Of a stretch of DNA of 64,000 nt, positions 53,665-62,193 are shown piece after piece (position 1 is the first letter of the stretch; the number at the start of each line of letters is the position of its first letter). A program made the translations under genes and the position numbers. Below the pieces are notes generated by a model. The model was not told where the DNA came from, ran no database searches, and saw nothing but the letters and a program-made list of their open reading frames with translations. Source of the stretch: Flagellimonas lutimaris (GTDB lineage Bacteria; Bacteroidota; Bacteroidia; Flavobacteriales; Flavobacteriaceae); contig NZ_QXFH01000077.1 of assembly GCF_003581615.1 (NCBI RefSeq), positions 132,070 through 196,069 of the forward strand. Direction: 5' to 3'.

Positions 53665-54807
53665 ATGTTAAAGAAAATAGCACTATTGGTATTAGTGGGA
53701 GGATTGTTTATCAACATGGGCAATGCTCAAAATAAGGCGACAGCGAATGTGGTGGGGTACAACCACCTCTTGGTTTCTGAAGTTTTGGGAGAAGCGCGGG
53801 AAGTGCAAATATATCTGCCTGAAGGTTACGAAGAATCAGAAAAAAAATATCCGGTGGTTTATGTGCTCGATGGTCAACGTTTCTTTTTACACGTAGTCAG
53901 CCTGAGCCAATCGTTCCAGCAATTTCAGTTGGCGCCCGAGTTTATCATTGTGGGAATCAAGAATTCGTATCCTGGTAGGTTTCAACATTTTGGAGAAGGA
54001 AAGGAAAATTTCAAAGGCTTCTTACAAGATGAATTGATGGCTTATGTAAACCAAAACTTTAGGACCAATGGTGAAAATCTGCTATTCGGTTGGGAATATG
54101 GAGGAAGCTTTGCTTTTCACATAATGAAGGACCGATCATTACTTTTTAATGCTTATTTGATTGCCAGCCCCTATCCCATTTTTGATGCTATTGATGATTT
54201 GGATACTTCTGCCCGCATGGATACACAACTGTATTTTTCGGTAAGCCCGGATGAATTTGATGTGCGGCACAGTACCGAAAAATTGAACGAGAAACTGGCA
54301 TCAAACCCTATTGAGGGGCTTGAATGGAAGTATTTTGAGCTTGAACTTGAAGAACACCGCTCCACGGGATATCCAACTTTGTATCATGGCCTCCGCGACT
54401 ACTTCAAATATTATCAGGAGTTTGAAACGAACAACCTGCAAAAGTTCATCAATGCAGGAGGTATGGAGTATGCCCTGAATCATGCTCAAGAAAGGGCAAA
54501 GCGTTATGGATTTGAACCTGAACTCTCGCTATGGTCGCGTTTTACCATTGTTCGCAGCGCCATGCGAGCCGATGATTTTGATCAGTTTGAAACTTTGTTG
54601 AATGCCCTGGACAAAAATGCTTTTATACCAGAGCTGATAGAAAATAGGGATTATGCTGTGTCCCAATTTGCTGCATTTTATGAAAAGAACAATCGTTTTC
54701 AGGAAGCCGTTGAATTGTATGATCTTTTGTTGAAAAAGTATCCGGATTCGGAAAGTCTATTGGCTAAAAAAAGGAATGCAACCCGAAAGTTAATTGAAAA
54801 GAAATAA
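53665..54807 (+). CDS. Secreted esterase-D-like alpha/beta hydrolase with nucleophile replaced by Glu
   Basis: The ATG at 53665 gives 380 residues with a clear signal peptide (INMGNAQN); longer reading overlaps the isomerase gene. Residues about 35-265 match the Fes/IroE/esterase D fold (VQIYLPEGYEE, YPVVYVLDG). The nucleophile elbow, usually GHSxGG, reads G142-W-E144-Y-G-G, so the serine is replaced by glutamate; the histidine (EEHRSTGYPTLYHGLRDYF) remains. A TPR-like helical region ends the protein. It is probably not a standard serine esterase. Confidence 0.8.
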   Translation: MLKKIALLVLVGGLFINMGNAQNKATANVVGYNHLLVSEVLGEAREVQIYLPEGYEESEKKYPVVYVLDGQRFFLHVVSLSQSFQQFQLAPEFIIVGIKNSYPGRFQHFGEGKENFKGFLQDELMAYVNQNFRTNGENLLFGWEYGGSFAFHIMKDRSLLFNAYLIASPYPIFDAIDDLDTSARMDTQLYFSVSPDEFDVRHSTEKLNEKLASNPIEGLEWKYFELELEEHRSTGYPTLYHGLRDYFKYYQEFETNNLQKFINAGGMEYALNHAQERAKRYGFEPELSLWSRFTIVRSAMRADDFDQFETLLNALDKNAFIPELIENRDYAVSQFAAFYEKNNRFQEAVELYDLLLKKYPDSESLLAKKRNATRKLIEKK

Positions 54808-54812
54808 AAAGG

Positions 54813-56411
54813 ATGAAGTTAAATCATATCATTTTAAAGGCCATTTTATTTTATTGCGTCAATGCGGTTCAAGCGCATCAGATTCAAAATACTGTACCAT
54901 CAAAATCATCGGCTTTTGCCCAACAAGAGGTGTTTCATTCAGAGATTTTGGAAGAGGATAGGACCATTAATATTTTCCTGCCGGAAAGTTTCCATGAGTC
55001 CTCTGAAAAACATACTTACCCGGTATTGCTCCTTTTGGAGGATGAGTTTTTTTTGATGACCTCAGGGGTTGTCAAGCACTTAAGTTCTGTAGAACGAATG
55101 CCCGAGACAATTGTAGTAAGCTTGGTGGATGGACCTATAATACCCAAACTTTATACCAATGGGAGTGATTTCTGGCCCAAGGACTGGAAACAATTACCGT
55201 TTGGAAAAAATCCAGAGCCATTCACTGCACATCTAAAACAAGAGCTCTTTCCTTATTTGAAGAAAAATTTTAGGGCAAACGACTTTAATATGATCATGGG
55301 GCTTTCAGGGACAGCGGTTTATGCTTTGCATGCCTTTGCCAAGGAGCCAAATTTATTTGATGCCCATATTGCCATTGCTTCAGGGGATATCCTTGGAATG
55401 GGGTATGAGGAAGGGGTAAGTTTAATCGATTATGTGATAAATGATTTTGAAAATGGTACGAACAAAACAGGTTATCTATATGTAACCTCAGCGGATTCTG
55501 ATGGTAATGGCAATTCTCCAATGATAAAGGCCAATTTGGAAGAATTGGAAAAACGACTCTCCCCGTATCGCTCTGAAGATTTTCATTTTATTTCAAAAAT
55601 ATTTCCAAACGAAGGGCACTATGATGTGGCTTTACCGGCATTGGAGGAGGCACTTGGACTCATCTTTCCAAAGGAAAAGTGGTTTGCAAAATATAGGGAT
55701 ATCATAAATGGGCCGGGTAATGCCATGAAGAATATCGATGATCATTTTCAAAAACTTTCGGAGGAATATGGGTTTGAAATATTACCAAAAACAAAGCGTT
55801 GGAACAGCACGAACAGTTTAAGTCGCATTGGTGCCATTTTACTCAGGGAGGGAAGTACCTTAGAGGCTATCGAGGTTATCAAACGTTGGGTGTCATATCG
55901 CCCAAACTCAATAGATGCCCTAAACGAACTTGCCACTGCATATAAGGCCAATAGGGATTTTGAAAAAGCTGCTTCTGTAATGGAAAAAGTGGAAAAGTTG
56001 TCGAGCAAGGTCAATGTTGGATTCAAAGCTCATAAAGATTCCCTAAACTACGTATTGGAACAATACTATAAGTTAAACCTTAAGGTTTTTCAAGCCGACT
56101 CTACTCCAGAAGATGTTGACAACATCTTTGAAATGTTCACCGATGATTTCACCTATGTGCATCCCAAGTATGGAGGGGTGTATACAAGGGAAGACCTATA
56201 TAACGGTTACATGCGCAACCAGAAAAATGGAGGTTATGATGGGAGTGTGATAGACATTAAAGTGGAAAACAACATTGTTGGTCTGAATGCCATCGCTGTC
56301 AGTAAACGTTTTATCAAAAGGGAAGAGGGCAAAATTGTGGAAGGCGATGCTCAAATGGCTCTTTTCGAATTTAAGGATGGAAAAATCTTTAGGATTTATG
56401 AGTATTGGTAG
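54813..56411 (+). CDS. Secreted esterase with TPR-like linker and SnoaL/NTF2-like C-terminal domain
   Basis: The 532-residue protein has a signal peptide (NAVQAHQ), an esterase-D-like domain (about 35-290) with the nucleophile in MGLSGTAVYAL (G-L-S-G), a helical repeat region (about 300-410, SIDALNELATAYKANRDF) and a C-terminal NTF2/DUF4440-like domain (IFEMFTDDFTYVHPKYGG). This three-part fusion is unusual. It is paralogous in its first part to the preceding gene, five bases upstream, which has lost the serine. Confidence 0.8.
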   Translation: MKLNHIILKAILFYCVNAVQAHQIQNTVPSKSSAFAQQEVFHSEILEEDRTINIFLPESFHESSEKHTYPVLLLLEDEFFLMTSGVVKHLSSVERMPETIVVSLVDGPIIPKLYTNGSDFWPKDWKQLPFGKNPEPFTAHLKQELFPYLKKNFRANDFNMIMGLSGTAVYALHAFAKEPNLFDAHIAIASGDILGMGYEEGVSLIDYVINDFENGTNKTGYLYVTSADSDGNGNSPMIKANLEELEKRLSPYRSEDFHFISKIFPNEGHYDVALPALEEALGLIFPKEKWFAKYRDIINGPGNAMKNIDDHFQKLSEEYGFEILPKTKRWNSTNSLSRIGAILLREGSTLEAIEVIKRWVSYRPNSIDALNELATAYKANRDFEKAASVMEKVEKLSSKVNVGFKAHKDSLNYVLEQYYKLNLKVFQADSTPEDVDNIFEMFTDDFTYVHPKYGGVYTREDLYNGYMRNQKNGGYDGSVIDIKVENNIVGLNAIAVSKRFIKREEGKIVEGDAQMALFEFKDGKIFRIYEYW

Positions 56412-56464
56412 TTCCGAAATGAAATAATTAAAAAACAAACTGAAAAATCAAATCAATTAAAAGA

Positions 56465-57640
56465 ATGTACTGTATGAGAGCTCTTCTATCGTTGTTATGT
56501 ATTGTAATGGGAGTTTACTCCCTTCAATCACAACAGCAGACTGATTCGATAACCAAGGAATTGAAAAGGATACAAGAAAGCAGCAATCTTGTAGGCTTCG
56601 CCGTAGCTATTGTCAATAAAGATAGTATTGTTTACTCCAAAGGCTTTGGCTATTCGAACAAAGAGCAGCAGAAACCCTATACAACAAAAACCGTCCAACC
56701 TATTGCGTCCATTTCCAAGACGTTGCTCGGAGTGGCCTTAATGAAGGCGCAGGAAATGGGTTTACTGGATTTAGATGACCCCATCAATGATCATTTATCC
56801 TTTACCATACAGAACCCATTTTATCCAAATGAGCCCATAACCATTCGTCAACTGGCCAACCATACTTCAAGTATCCTTGACACAGAGCACTACAACAAGA
56901 TTTATATTTTCAACGATAGTATACCTCCGTTTTATGAAAACCTACCCCAAAAATCTAAACTGGGGGTGAAACAAGAAGTTGACCTATTTAATAATAATCA
57001 AATGATGCCGGTGGCCAACTTTATTAAAAACCAGTATTGTACAGATGGAAAATGGTATACGTCAAATAGTTTTTCAAACACGGTTCCGGGGTCTACATAT
57101 GATTACAGTAATATGGGAGCAAATATTGCAGCTTTTATTATTGCAGAGGTTAGCGATATGGAGTATACCAAATTTTTACAGAAGTATATTTTAAATCCAA
57201 TACAAATGGATAACTCAGGTTGGGCATCCAAAGATCATCCGTTGGAAAATGCTTCCAAGCTATACTGGTATGGTAATCCCATTCCCCAATATGAGTTCAT
57301 CACATATGGCGATGGCGGATTCATGACCAATATAGAGGACTTCAGTAAATATTTAATTGAGGTGATGAAGGGCTACAATGGGGAGAGTAATATTTTAAAG
57401 GCATCCAGCTACAAGGAAATGCTATCTCAACCGGTCTCAAAAGAATTCAAAAAGAATGTTTTTTGGACTATTGATGATGAAAAAATCGGGCATAGTGGAA
57501 ATGATCCTGGTATTATTTCCCATGCATATTTTCTTAGAGAAGGAAGTCATGGTATTATTGTGTTTGTCAATACTTCAGAAGTAGAAAACGATATGATATC
57601 GGTAAGGGATATCTACCGCACACTGCTTAAACATATGTAA
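56465..57640 (+). CDS. Secreted serine beta-lactamase-like hydrolase
   Basis: The 391-residue protein (ATG at 56465 or 56474) has a signal peptide (YSLQSQQ) and a complete set of motifs: SISK (PIASISKTLLGV), YSN (YDYSNMGANIA) and HSG (IGHSGNDPG). No extra domain. It follows the esterase genes in the same direction. Confidence 0.9.
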   Translation: MYCMRALLSLLCIVMGVYSLQSQQQTDSITKELKRIQESSNLVGFAVAIVNKDSIVYSKGFGYSNKEQQKPYTTKTVQPIASISKTLLGVALMKAQEMGLLDLDDPINDHLSFTIQNPFYPNEPITIRQLANHTSSILDTEHYNKIYIFNDSIPPFYENLPQKSKLGVKQEVDLFNNNQMMPVANFIKNQYCTDGKWYTSNSFSNTVPGSTYDYSNMGANIAAFIIAEVSDMEYTKFLQKYILNPIQMDNSGWASKDHPLENASKLYWYGNPIPQYEFITYGDGGFMTNIEDFSKYLIEVMKGYNGESNILKASSYKEMLSQPVSKEFKKNVFWTIDDEKIGHSGNDPGIISHAYFLREGSHGIIVFVNTSEVENDMISVRDIYRTLLKHM

Positions 57641-57764
57641 TAGCCCTAACGAATCCTTTTAAACCCTACTTAAACATTTCATAGAAGAATCTTGGAAGTC
57701 AACTTTAAAACCAAAAGCAAATAAGAAATGGATATGGGCACATGTTTGCGATGCGAGTACGACC

Positions 57765-58064
57765 TTACTTCAATAAATCGTTTTTAACGTCCATATTGAA
57801 CAATACTGTAATTTCCTCACAATACCCGTTCATTCGTTGTAGATTTTCTATAGCAGTTTTTGGTAATTTTTGTCTAGCAGTTTCCCAAGCTTTTTTATCA
57901 GGCCATTGCGCATAGGCAATATAGCTGCCCGTCTCATTTTTGTGGAGACGGGAGCCTAGACCCCCAGCATGTTGTATAAATGATTCTGTTACCATTTGCC
58001 ACAGCGTCTCAAAGTCTTCTTCCTGACCTTGGATAACATCAAACTGATATATTACTGCATACAT
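57765..58064 (-). CDS. Antibiotic-biosynthesis-monooxygenase (ABM) domain protein
   Basis: The 99-residue protein is a small dimeric alpha-beta barrel of the ABM family (MYAVIYQFDVIQGQE, GSYIAYAQWPDKKAWE). Members oxidise or sequester small molecules such as quinones, or are stress proteins. It ends an operon with DoxX and a barrel protein. Confidence 0.85.
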   Translation of the reverse strand: MYAVIYQFDVIQGQEEDFETLWQMVTESFIQHAGGLGSRLHKNETGSYIAYAQWPDKKAWETARQKLPKTAIENLQRMNGYCEEITVLFNMDVKNDLLK

Positions 58065-58088
58065 ATTGGACCTATTTTATGGGTTTCA

Positions 58089-58490
58089 TTAATCCCAGGA
58101 ATTGTTTGTTGAGATGGCATGCTTGCCTGCTCCACTATAGAAAAAGGCAATACCCGCTACAATATAAATAAACAATAAATCCAGAGACCAACCTCCAAAC
58201 GGGTTCAAGGTAAGTATGTTTTGAGTTTGGGCCATAAGTACCGCCAATAAACAATTAAATGACAAAATAAGCCCTGCCACACGGGTTCTGAAACCTATGA
58301 GGAGCATCAAGGGAGCGATTATTTCACCTACAAATACGCCATTGGCCAAAAACAAGGGTAATCCATAGGCTTCCAATAGGCTGCCTATAAATCCTGTACC
58401 GTTCTTAATCTTATCTATTCCATAAATGAGCATGGTAAAAGGAATGGCGATTCTGAATAAAAAAACAGCAATGTTTTTATTTCTTTTCAT
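58089..58490 (-). CDS. DoxX-family membrane protein
   Basis: The 133-residue protein has four membrane helices and the DoxX pattern (RIAIPFTMLIYGIDKIKNG, GEIIAPLMLLIGFRTRVAG). DoxX-like proteins are often part of redox or sulphur-stress responses. It lies between the barrel gene and the ABM gene with short gaps. Confidence 0.9.
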   Translation of the reverse strand: MKRNKNIAVFLFRIAIPFTMLIYGIDKIKNGTGFIGSLLEAYGLPLFLANGVFVGEIIAPLMLLIGFRTRVAGLILSFNCLLAVLMAQTQNILTLNPFGGWSLDLLFIYIVAGIAFFYSGAGKHAISTNNSWD

Positions 58491-58507
58491 GTTGTATCCT
58501 TTTGATG

Positions 58508-59131
58508 TTAAAAATTATATTTTAAAAAAATGCCCGTGTTCGTCAATGTTTTTCGAGCGTTGTTGAACTGATCCAGATTTATGGCAAGCCCGGTTATGAG
58601 TTGTTTTTTACGAACACCAATTTTAAGTTGTTGGAGTCCTCTTGCATATCCATTGGCATTAATGTTACCTGTGGCAAGAAGATTTATATAACCCTGATGA
58701 TTGTTTCCAAAAGATGGCAAATAACTGGCTACAATAGATTGTTCAAATGAAAATCCATCTTGATACGTACTGCCAGCCGAATAGGTAAAGTTGAATTGGT
58801 GCGATTGGGTAGTAAAGGATAATGACATGGTTCCAAAAGCACCGGGGTTTTTGATTCCTATTGCCGTGTTGGCTCTTATGTTTTTAGTAAGGGCATAGGA
58901 AATAGTATTTCTTATGAAATAAAGGTTGTTTAGATCGTTTCCGTATTCGGCATCAAAAAGGGTCAAATTGTCCACCGAAAGTTTTGGGTTGACCGAATAC
59001 TTGATCAAATGTTTGTAGGTCAACGATCGGTTGCCAAATACAACATCTGGGGCGAAACTTAATTCTTGACCAATAACCAAGGTTGAAACGGACAAATAAA
59101 ATAGAGTGAATAAAGATATCTTTCTCTTCAT
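58508..59131 (-). CDS. Small outer-membrane beta-barrel protein
   Basis: I start at 59131 so that the protein begins with its signal peptide (MKRKISLFTLFYLSVS, cleavage near VIGQE); earlier starts lie in the promoter. The 207-residue product shows amphipathic strands throughout and a terminal phenylalanine (TGIFLKYNF). No family is recognised. It is the first gene of the operon with DoxX and ABM genes under a TTAAG-type site. Confidence 0.7.
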   Translation of the reverse strand: MKRKISLFTLFYLSVSTLVIGQELSFAPDVVFGNRSLTYKHLIKYSVNPKLSVDNLTLFDAEYGNDLNNLYFIRNTISYALTKNIRANTAIGIKNPGAFGTMSLSFTTQSHQFNFTYSAGSTYQDGFSFEQSIVASYLPSFGNNHQGYINLLATGNINANGYARGLQQLKIGVRKKQLITGLAINLDQFNNARKTLTNTGIFLKYNF

Positions 59132-59151
59132 TGTTATAGATTTTACCGTGG

Positions 59152-59159
59152 CAAACCTA
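59152..59159 (-). promoter_or_regulatory. -7 box of the barrel-DoxX-ABM operon
   Basis: The minus strand reads TAGGTTTG, a full match, 20 bp before the ATG at 59131, in the same 36-bp register to the repeat at 59182-59195. Confidence 0.6.
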
Positions 59160-59181
59160 TGAGCAAACAAATGGGGAATAA

Positions 59182-59195
59182 TTAAGGTACCTTAA
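59182..59195. promoter_or_regulatory. TTAAG-type Crp/Fnr site (TTAAG-GTAC-CTTAA)
   Basis: A perfect palindrome inside ATTAAGGTACCTTAAG (59181-59196), about 50 bp before the barrel gene start. The best preserved of the three copies. Confidence 0.65.
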
Positions 59196-59298
59196 GAAAG
59201 AAACTGGTAGATACCTTTCAAAATCAAAAAGGGTATAATTTTCCTATCTTATTGAAAAACATATACCCTCTGAAAGCAATAAAATGGTTGATATTATA

Positions 59299-60027
59299 TT
59301 AATGCAATGATAAGGAATAGCTCTCTAAAACCCCATGTGTTGTAAATCCCATTTTGGTATAAATCCGCTCTCCAGCCTGTGACGCGACTAGATAGACTTT
59401 TCTACTTTGGTTTTTAATTGCTTGATGAATCAAAAATTGGGTCATCTTTTTTCCGAGCCCCAAACCCCTATAACCTGCTTTTGTACCGATCATATGAATT
59501 CCGGAAACCCCATTTTTGTCCAAATACACTATACCACAACTTGGAAAAGCATTTTCATGTTTACCCAAGTAGAGCGTAAAGGATGGTTTGTTAATCAATG
59601 CACTTATGGTTGAAGGGCTAACCGGATAACCAAAAGATGCTGTGGCTACTTGGGCAAACAGTTCCGCTTCAAGTCGTGAACTTACCCTTATAAACTCAGA
59701 TGCATCTGTGGGATTAAAATTGAATTCAGAAGTATCCAGGGCCATTGCTTTTACTTGGGACGTAGGACAAAAACCGTTGCGTTCCAGTTCGTTTTTAATC
59801 ACATTGGCTTCATAAATGGCTAAGGAGTTTGGTAACTCTTGTAAACGAATTTTCTTCTGCAGTTCAGATAATTCCAATTCACTAATGTTTAAGTGAAATA
59901 TTTTACTGGGCCAAGAGTTATCTGATGGATTCGTAAAGGAAAATCCATTTTCCGTTTTTAAGAATCCTCCATGTCTTCCAATTTGTTCCCAGAACTCGAA
60001 TAAATGTTCAATGATTTTCTTGTTCAT
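59299..60027 (-). CDS. GNAT-family N-acetyltransferase
   Basis: The 242-residue protein has a GNAT domain in its second half with acetyl-CoA motif RGLGLGKKMTQFLI and the later GFTTHGVLESY. The first 100 residues form a separate, less conserved region. The substrate is unknown. It starts 11 bp after the FMN reductase gene, in one operon. Confidence 0.85.
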   Translation of the reverse strand: MNKKIIEHLFEFWEQIGRHGGFLKTENGFSFTNPSDNSWPSKIFHLNISELELSELQKKIRLQELPNSLAIYEANVIKNELERNGFCPTSQVKAMALDTSEFNFNPTDASEFIRVSSRLEAELFAQVATASFGYPVSPSTISALINKPSFTLYLGKHENAFPSCGIVYLDKNGVSGIHMIGTKAGYRGLGLGKKMTQFLIHQAIKNQSRKVYLVASQAGERIYTKMGFTTHGVLESYSLSLH

Positions 60028-60037
60028 ATCTTCTTTT

Positions 60038-60661
60038 TTATAAAAAACCTTTGTTTTTATATTGATTCACAGTTTTGTTTATGAACACCTCAATTTCTCT
60101 TTGTGTTCTATAACTCTCTATCGGTTGTTCTTTATAATTAAGAAGGGATTTGACCAATTGTTTCAAAGACTGCTCATCTTTTGATTTATTTGGGGTGTTT
60201 GTACGGGTGTCAAAATTTTGATAAAAGTCACCCAAGGAAAACTGACCTACGAGTTCGCCGCCCCATCGCTGAACCAATTTTGCCATTATCTCCAGATGAG
60301 AACTACCCCCGGTTTTCCCAGGTGATGTACTCAATAGCAGAACGGGCTTGTCGCCAAAAAAACGCTGGTCTATTCTAGAAAGCCAATCGATGTGGTTTTT
60401 TAAAAAAGCAGAGGGAAGTCCATTATGCTCTGGGGATGCCAAAATAAATCCATCTGCCGAAGTAAAGGTTTGGAAAAGTTCCTTAGTAGGTGCCGGAATA
60501 CCTTTCTGTTCGGTTGACGGGCTATATATTGGAAGGCTATATTTTTTTAGGTCAAGATATTCTATACCGTTGTTCGAGAATTCTTTTACTATATAGTCTA
60601 TCAATATTTGGTTGATGGAGTTAGGACTATTACTTCCTGTAAAAGCGATTATTTTTTTCAT
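60038..60661 (-). CDS. NADPH-dependent FMN reductase-family flavoprotein
   Basis: The 207-residue protein has a flavodoxin-like fold: phosphate loop FTGSNSPNSIN, and SPEHNGLPSAFLKNHIDWLS, the flavin contact typical of NADPH-dependent FMN/azo/quinone reductases. It likely makes reduced flavin or reduces quinones under stress. First gene of the operon with a GNAT protein. Confidence 0.9.
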   Translation of the reverse strand: MKKIIAFTGSNSPNSINQILIDYIVKEFSNNGIEYLDLKKYSLPIYSPSTEQKGIPAPTKELFQTFTSADGFILASPEHNGLPSAFLKNHIDWLSRIDQRFFGDKPVLLLSTSPGKTGGSSHLEIMAKLVQRWGGELVGQFSLGDFYQNFDTRTNTPNKSKDEQSLKQLVKSLLNYKEQPIESYRTQREIEVFINKTVNQYKNKGFL

Positions 60662-60685
60662 AATACACTGATTTGTGGGTCAGTG

Positions 60686-60693
60686 CAAACCTA
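60686..60693 (-). promoter_or_regulatory. -7 box of the FMN reductase operon
   Basis: The minus strand reads TAGGTTTG, identical to the box of the barrel-DoxX operon and in the same register to its repeat (60716-60729). The ATG is at 60661. Confidence 0.6.
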
Positions 60694-60715
60694 GTATGGC
60701 AAACAATCATTAATC

Positions 60716-60729
60716 TTAAGGTGTATTAA
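60716..60729. promoter_or_regulatory. TTAAG-type Crp/Fnr site (TTAAG-GTGT-ATTAA)
   Basis: Third copy of the motif (CTTAAGGTGTATTAAG, 60715-60730), about 54 bp before the FMN reductase start and just after the stop of a Crp/Fnr regulator gene, its likely binding partner by position. Confidence 0.6.
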
Positions 60730-60738
60730 GAAATGGAT

Positions 60739-61317
60739 TTATTTTATCTTTTTTCGGAGGGCACTTAAAAATTCAGGAGTAATGCCCAAATAGGAAGCAA
60801 TCATGTATTGTGGAACGCGTTGTTCAATGCTTCTATATTTTGATCGGAATTCCAAATAACGCTCTTCGGCCGATTTGCTCATGGAATTAATGGTGCGGTC
60901 TTGCAGGGCAACATAGGCTTTTTCAAACTTTAATCTGTAGAACCGTTCAATAGTAGGAACTTTTTCGTAAAGTTCATTAAGGGTGTCTCGGTGAATTTGA
61001 AGTACTGTTGTTGGTTCTAAAGCCTGTACAAATTGCTTGGCCGGGGTACAGGTCAAATAGCTGTATAGATCGTTTACCCACCAACCTTCAATACCAAATT
61101 GTACTATATGTTCTTTGGCCTCTTCATCCATATGGTAAGCACGCAAACATCCTTCGGCAATAAACCGCATGTGATTGGAAACTTCCCCGGCAAAAAGTAA
61201 AACTTCTTTCTTTTTGAGCTGAGTTTCCGAATAACTATCACATACGATGGATTCCTCCTCTTGGGTTAGTTCAATAGTTTCCTTTAAATGAGATAAGAGT
61301 TTATCCTTTGCATCCAA
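60739..61317 (-). CDS. Crp/Fnr-family transcriptional regulator
   Basis: The 192-residue protein has a cNMP-binding-type barrel and a C-terminal helix-turn-helix (YMIASYLGITPEFLSALRKK). The start must be TTG at 61317: an in-frame TAG lies two codons upstream and no ATG follows for many residues. This may keep its level low. It is the regulator closest to the TTAAG-type sites and sits between two regulated genes. Confidence 0.88.
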   Translation of the reverse strand: MDAKDKLLSHLKETIELTQEEESIVCDSYSETQLKKKEVLLFAGEVSNHMRFIAEGCLRAYHMDEEAKEHIVQFGIEGWWVNDLYSYLTCTPAKQFVQALEPTTVLQIHRDTLNELYEKVPTIERFYRLKFEKAYVALQDRTINSMSKSAEERYLEFRSKYRSIEQRVPQYMIASYLGITPEFLSALRKKIK

Positions 61318-61424
61318 AATCTAGAAATTGATTTAGAAAATTAATAAAAGTTCATCAATGAAAGCTATTTGGAACATAGGAATCTTAATTTCATTCAGGT
61401 TTGTTTTTGGTTTTGAGGCGGTTA

Positions 61425-61438
61425 TTAACCAAAGTCAA
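61425..61438. promoter_or_regulatory. Crp/Fnr-type site TTAAC-CAAA-GTCAA, copy 2
   Basis: Same 14-bp repeat as at 50284, within an identical 19-bp stretch (61425-61443). The -7 box TAATTTTA starts 36 bp downstream, toward the DUF4386 gene. Confidence 0.6.
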
Positions 61439-61460
61439 TGAAAGGGGATATGTTTAAACC

Positions 61461-61468
61461 TAATTTTA
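61461..61468 (+). promoter_or_regulatory. -7 box of the DUF4386 gene
   Basis: TAATTTTA, five of six defined bases of TAnnTTTG, and the same box as in the HEPN-PFOR-Rnf promoter. The ATG is at 61497. Confidence 0.45.
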
Positions 61469-61496
61469 CCTAAATTTTGAAATACGAGAAAGGATT

Positions 61497-62177
61497 ATGA
61501 ATCTTAGGCAAGCATTTTTGGTATCGGGTATTGGTTACCTTTTGATATTTATTTCAGGGTTCTATGCAAATTTTGCCATATTGGAAACCATGGTGGTTCC
61601 CTCAAATGCCGAGGTAACCGTTTCTAATTTTTTGAAAGACCATTCGACCTTGGGGTGTGGTATTGTAGGGTTTTTGGCCATGCTTTTTTTTGATATAGTT
61701 CTGGTATTCTCCCTCTTTTTTGTGACTAAAAAAGTTAGCCGAAAATTATCTTTCGTAGCCTCTGGTTTTCGATTGCTCCATGCCATTTGCTTCGGAATTG
61801 CATTGATGTGTTTGGTTGAGGTTTATCGAATAACCGATGACTCAGTAGGATTAAATATGCAAAGCTTGCAAAATTTGGTTATGTCTTTATTACAAAGGTT
61901 TGATGAGATATGGACAATGGGACTTTTACTTTTTGGGGTTCATTTGACGCTTTTGGGCTATCTGTCCATTAAATCGGATATCATTCCAAAAAGTATAGGC
62001 TATTTGGTGCTATTGGCCGCTATTGGGTATGTGGTGAGTTGCTCAGCAAAGCTGGTTATGCCTAACCATACTGATTATGAACAAGGCCTGGAATTGCTGG
62101 TTGTACTGTTCGGAGTTGTAGGAGAGTTGTCGTTTACTGTTTGGTTACTGATAAAAGGGTTAAAAAAAGCGCAATAA
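61497..62177 (+). CDS. DUF4386 membrane protein
   Basis: The 226-residue protein has six membrane helices and the DUF4386 pattern (FLVSGIGYLLIFISGFYANF, GFRLLHAICFGIAL, GVHLTLLGYLSIKSDIIPK). The family is common in Bacteroidota and has no known role. It lies between two Crp/Fnr genes and ends 16 bp before the convergent one. Confidence 0.9.
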   Translation: MNLRQAFLVSGIGYLLIFISGFYANFAILETMVVPSNAEVTVSNFLKDHSTLGCGIVGFLAMLFFDIVLVFSLFFVTKKVSRKLSFVASGFRLLHAICFGIALMCLVEVYRITDDSVGLNMQSLQNLVMSLLQRFDEIWTMGLLLFGVHLTLLGYLSIKSDIIPKSIGYLVLLAAIGYVVSCSAKLVMPNHTDYEQGLELLVVLFGVVGELSFTVWLLIKGLKKAQ

Positions 62178-62193
62178 AGTACCGATTAATATG

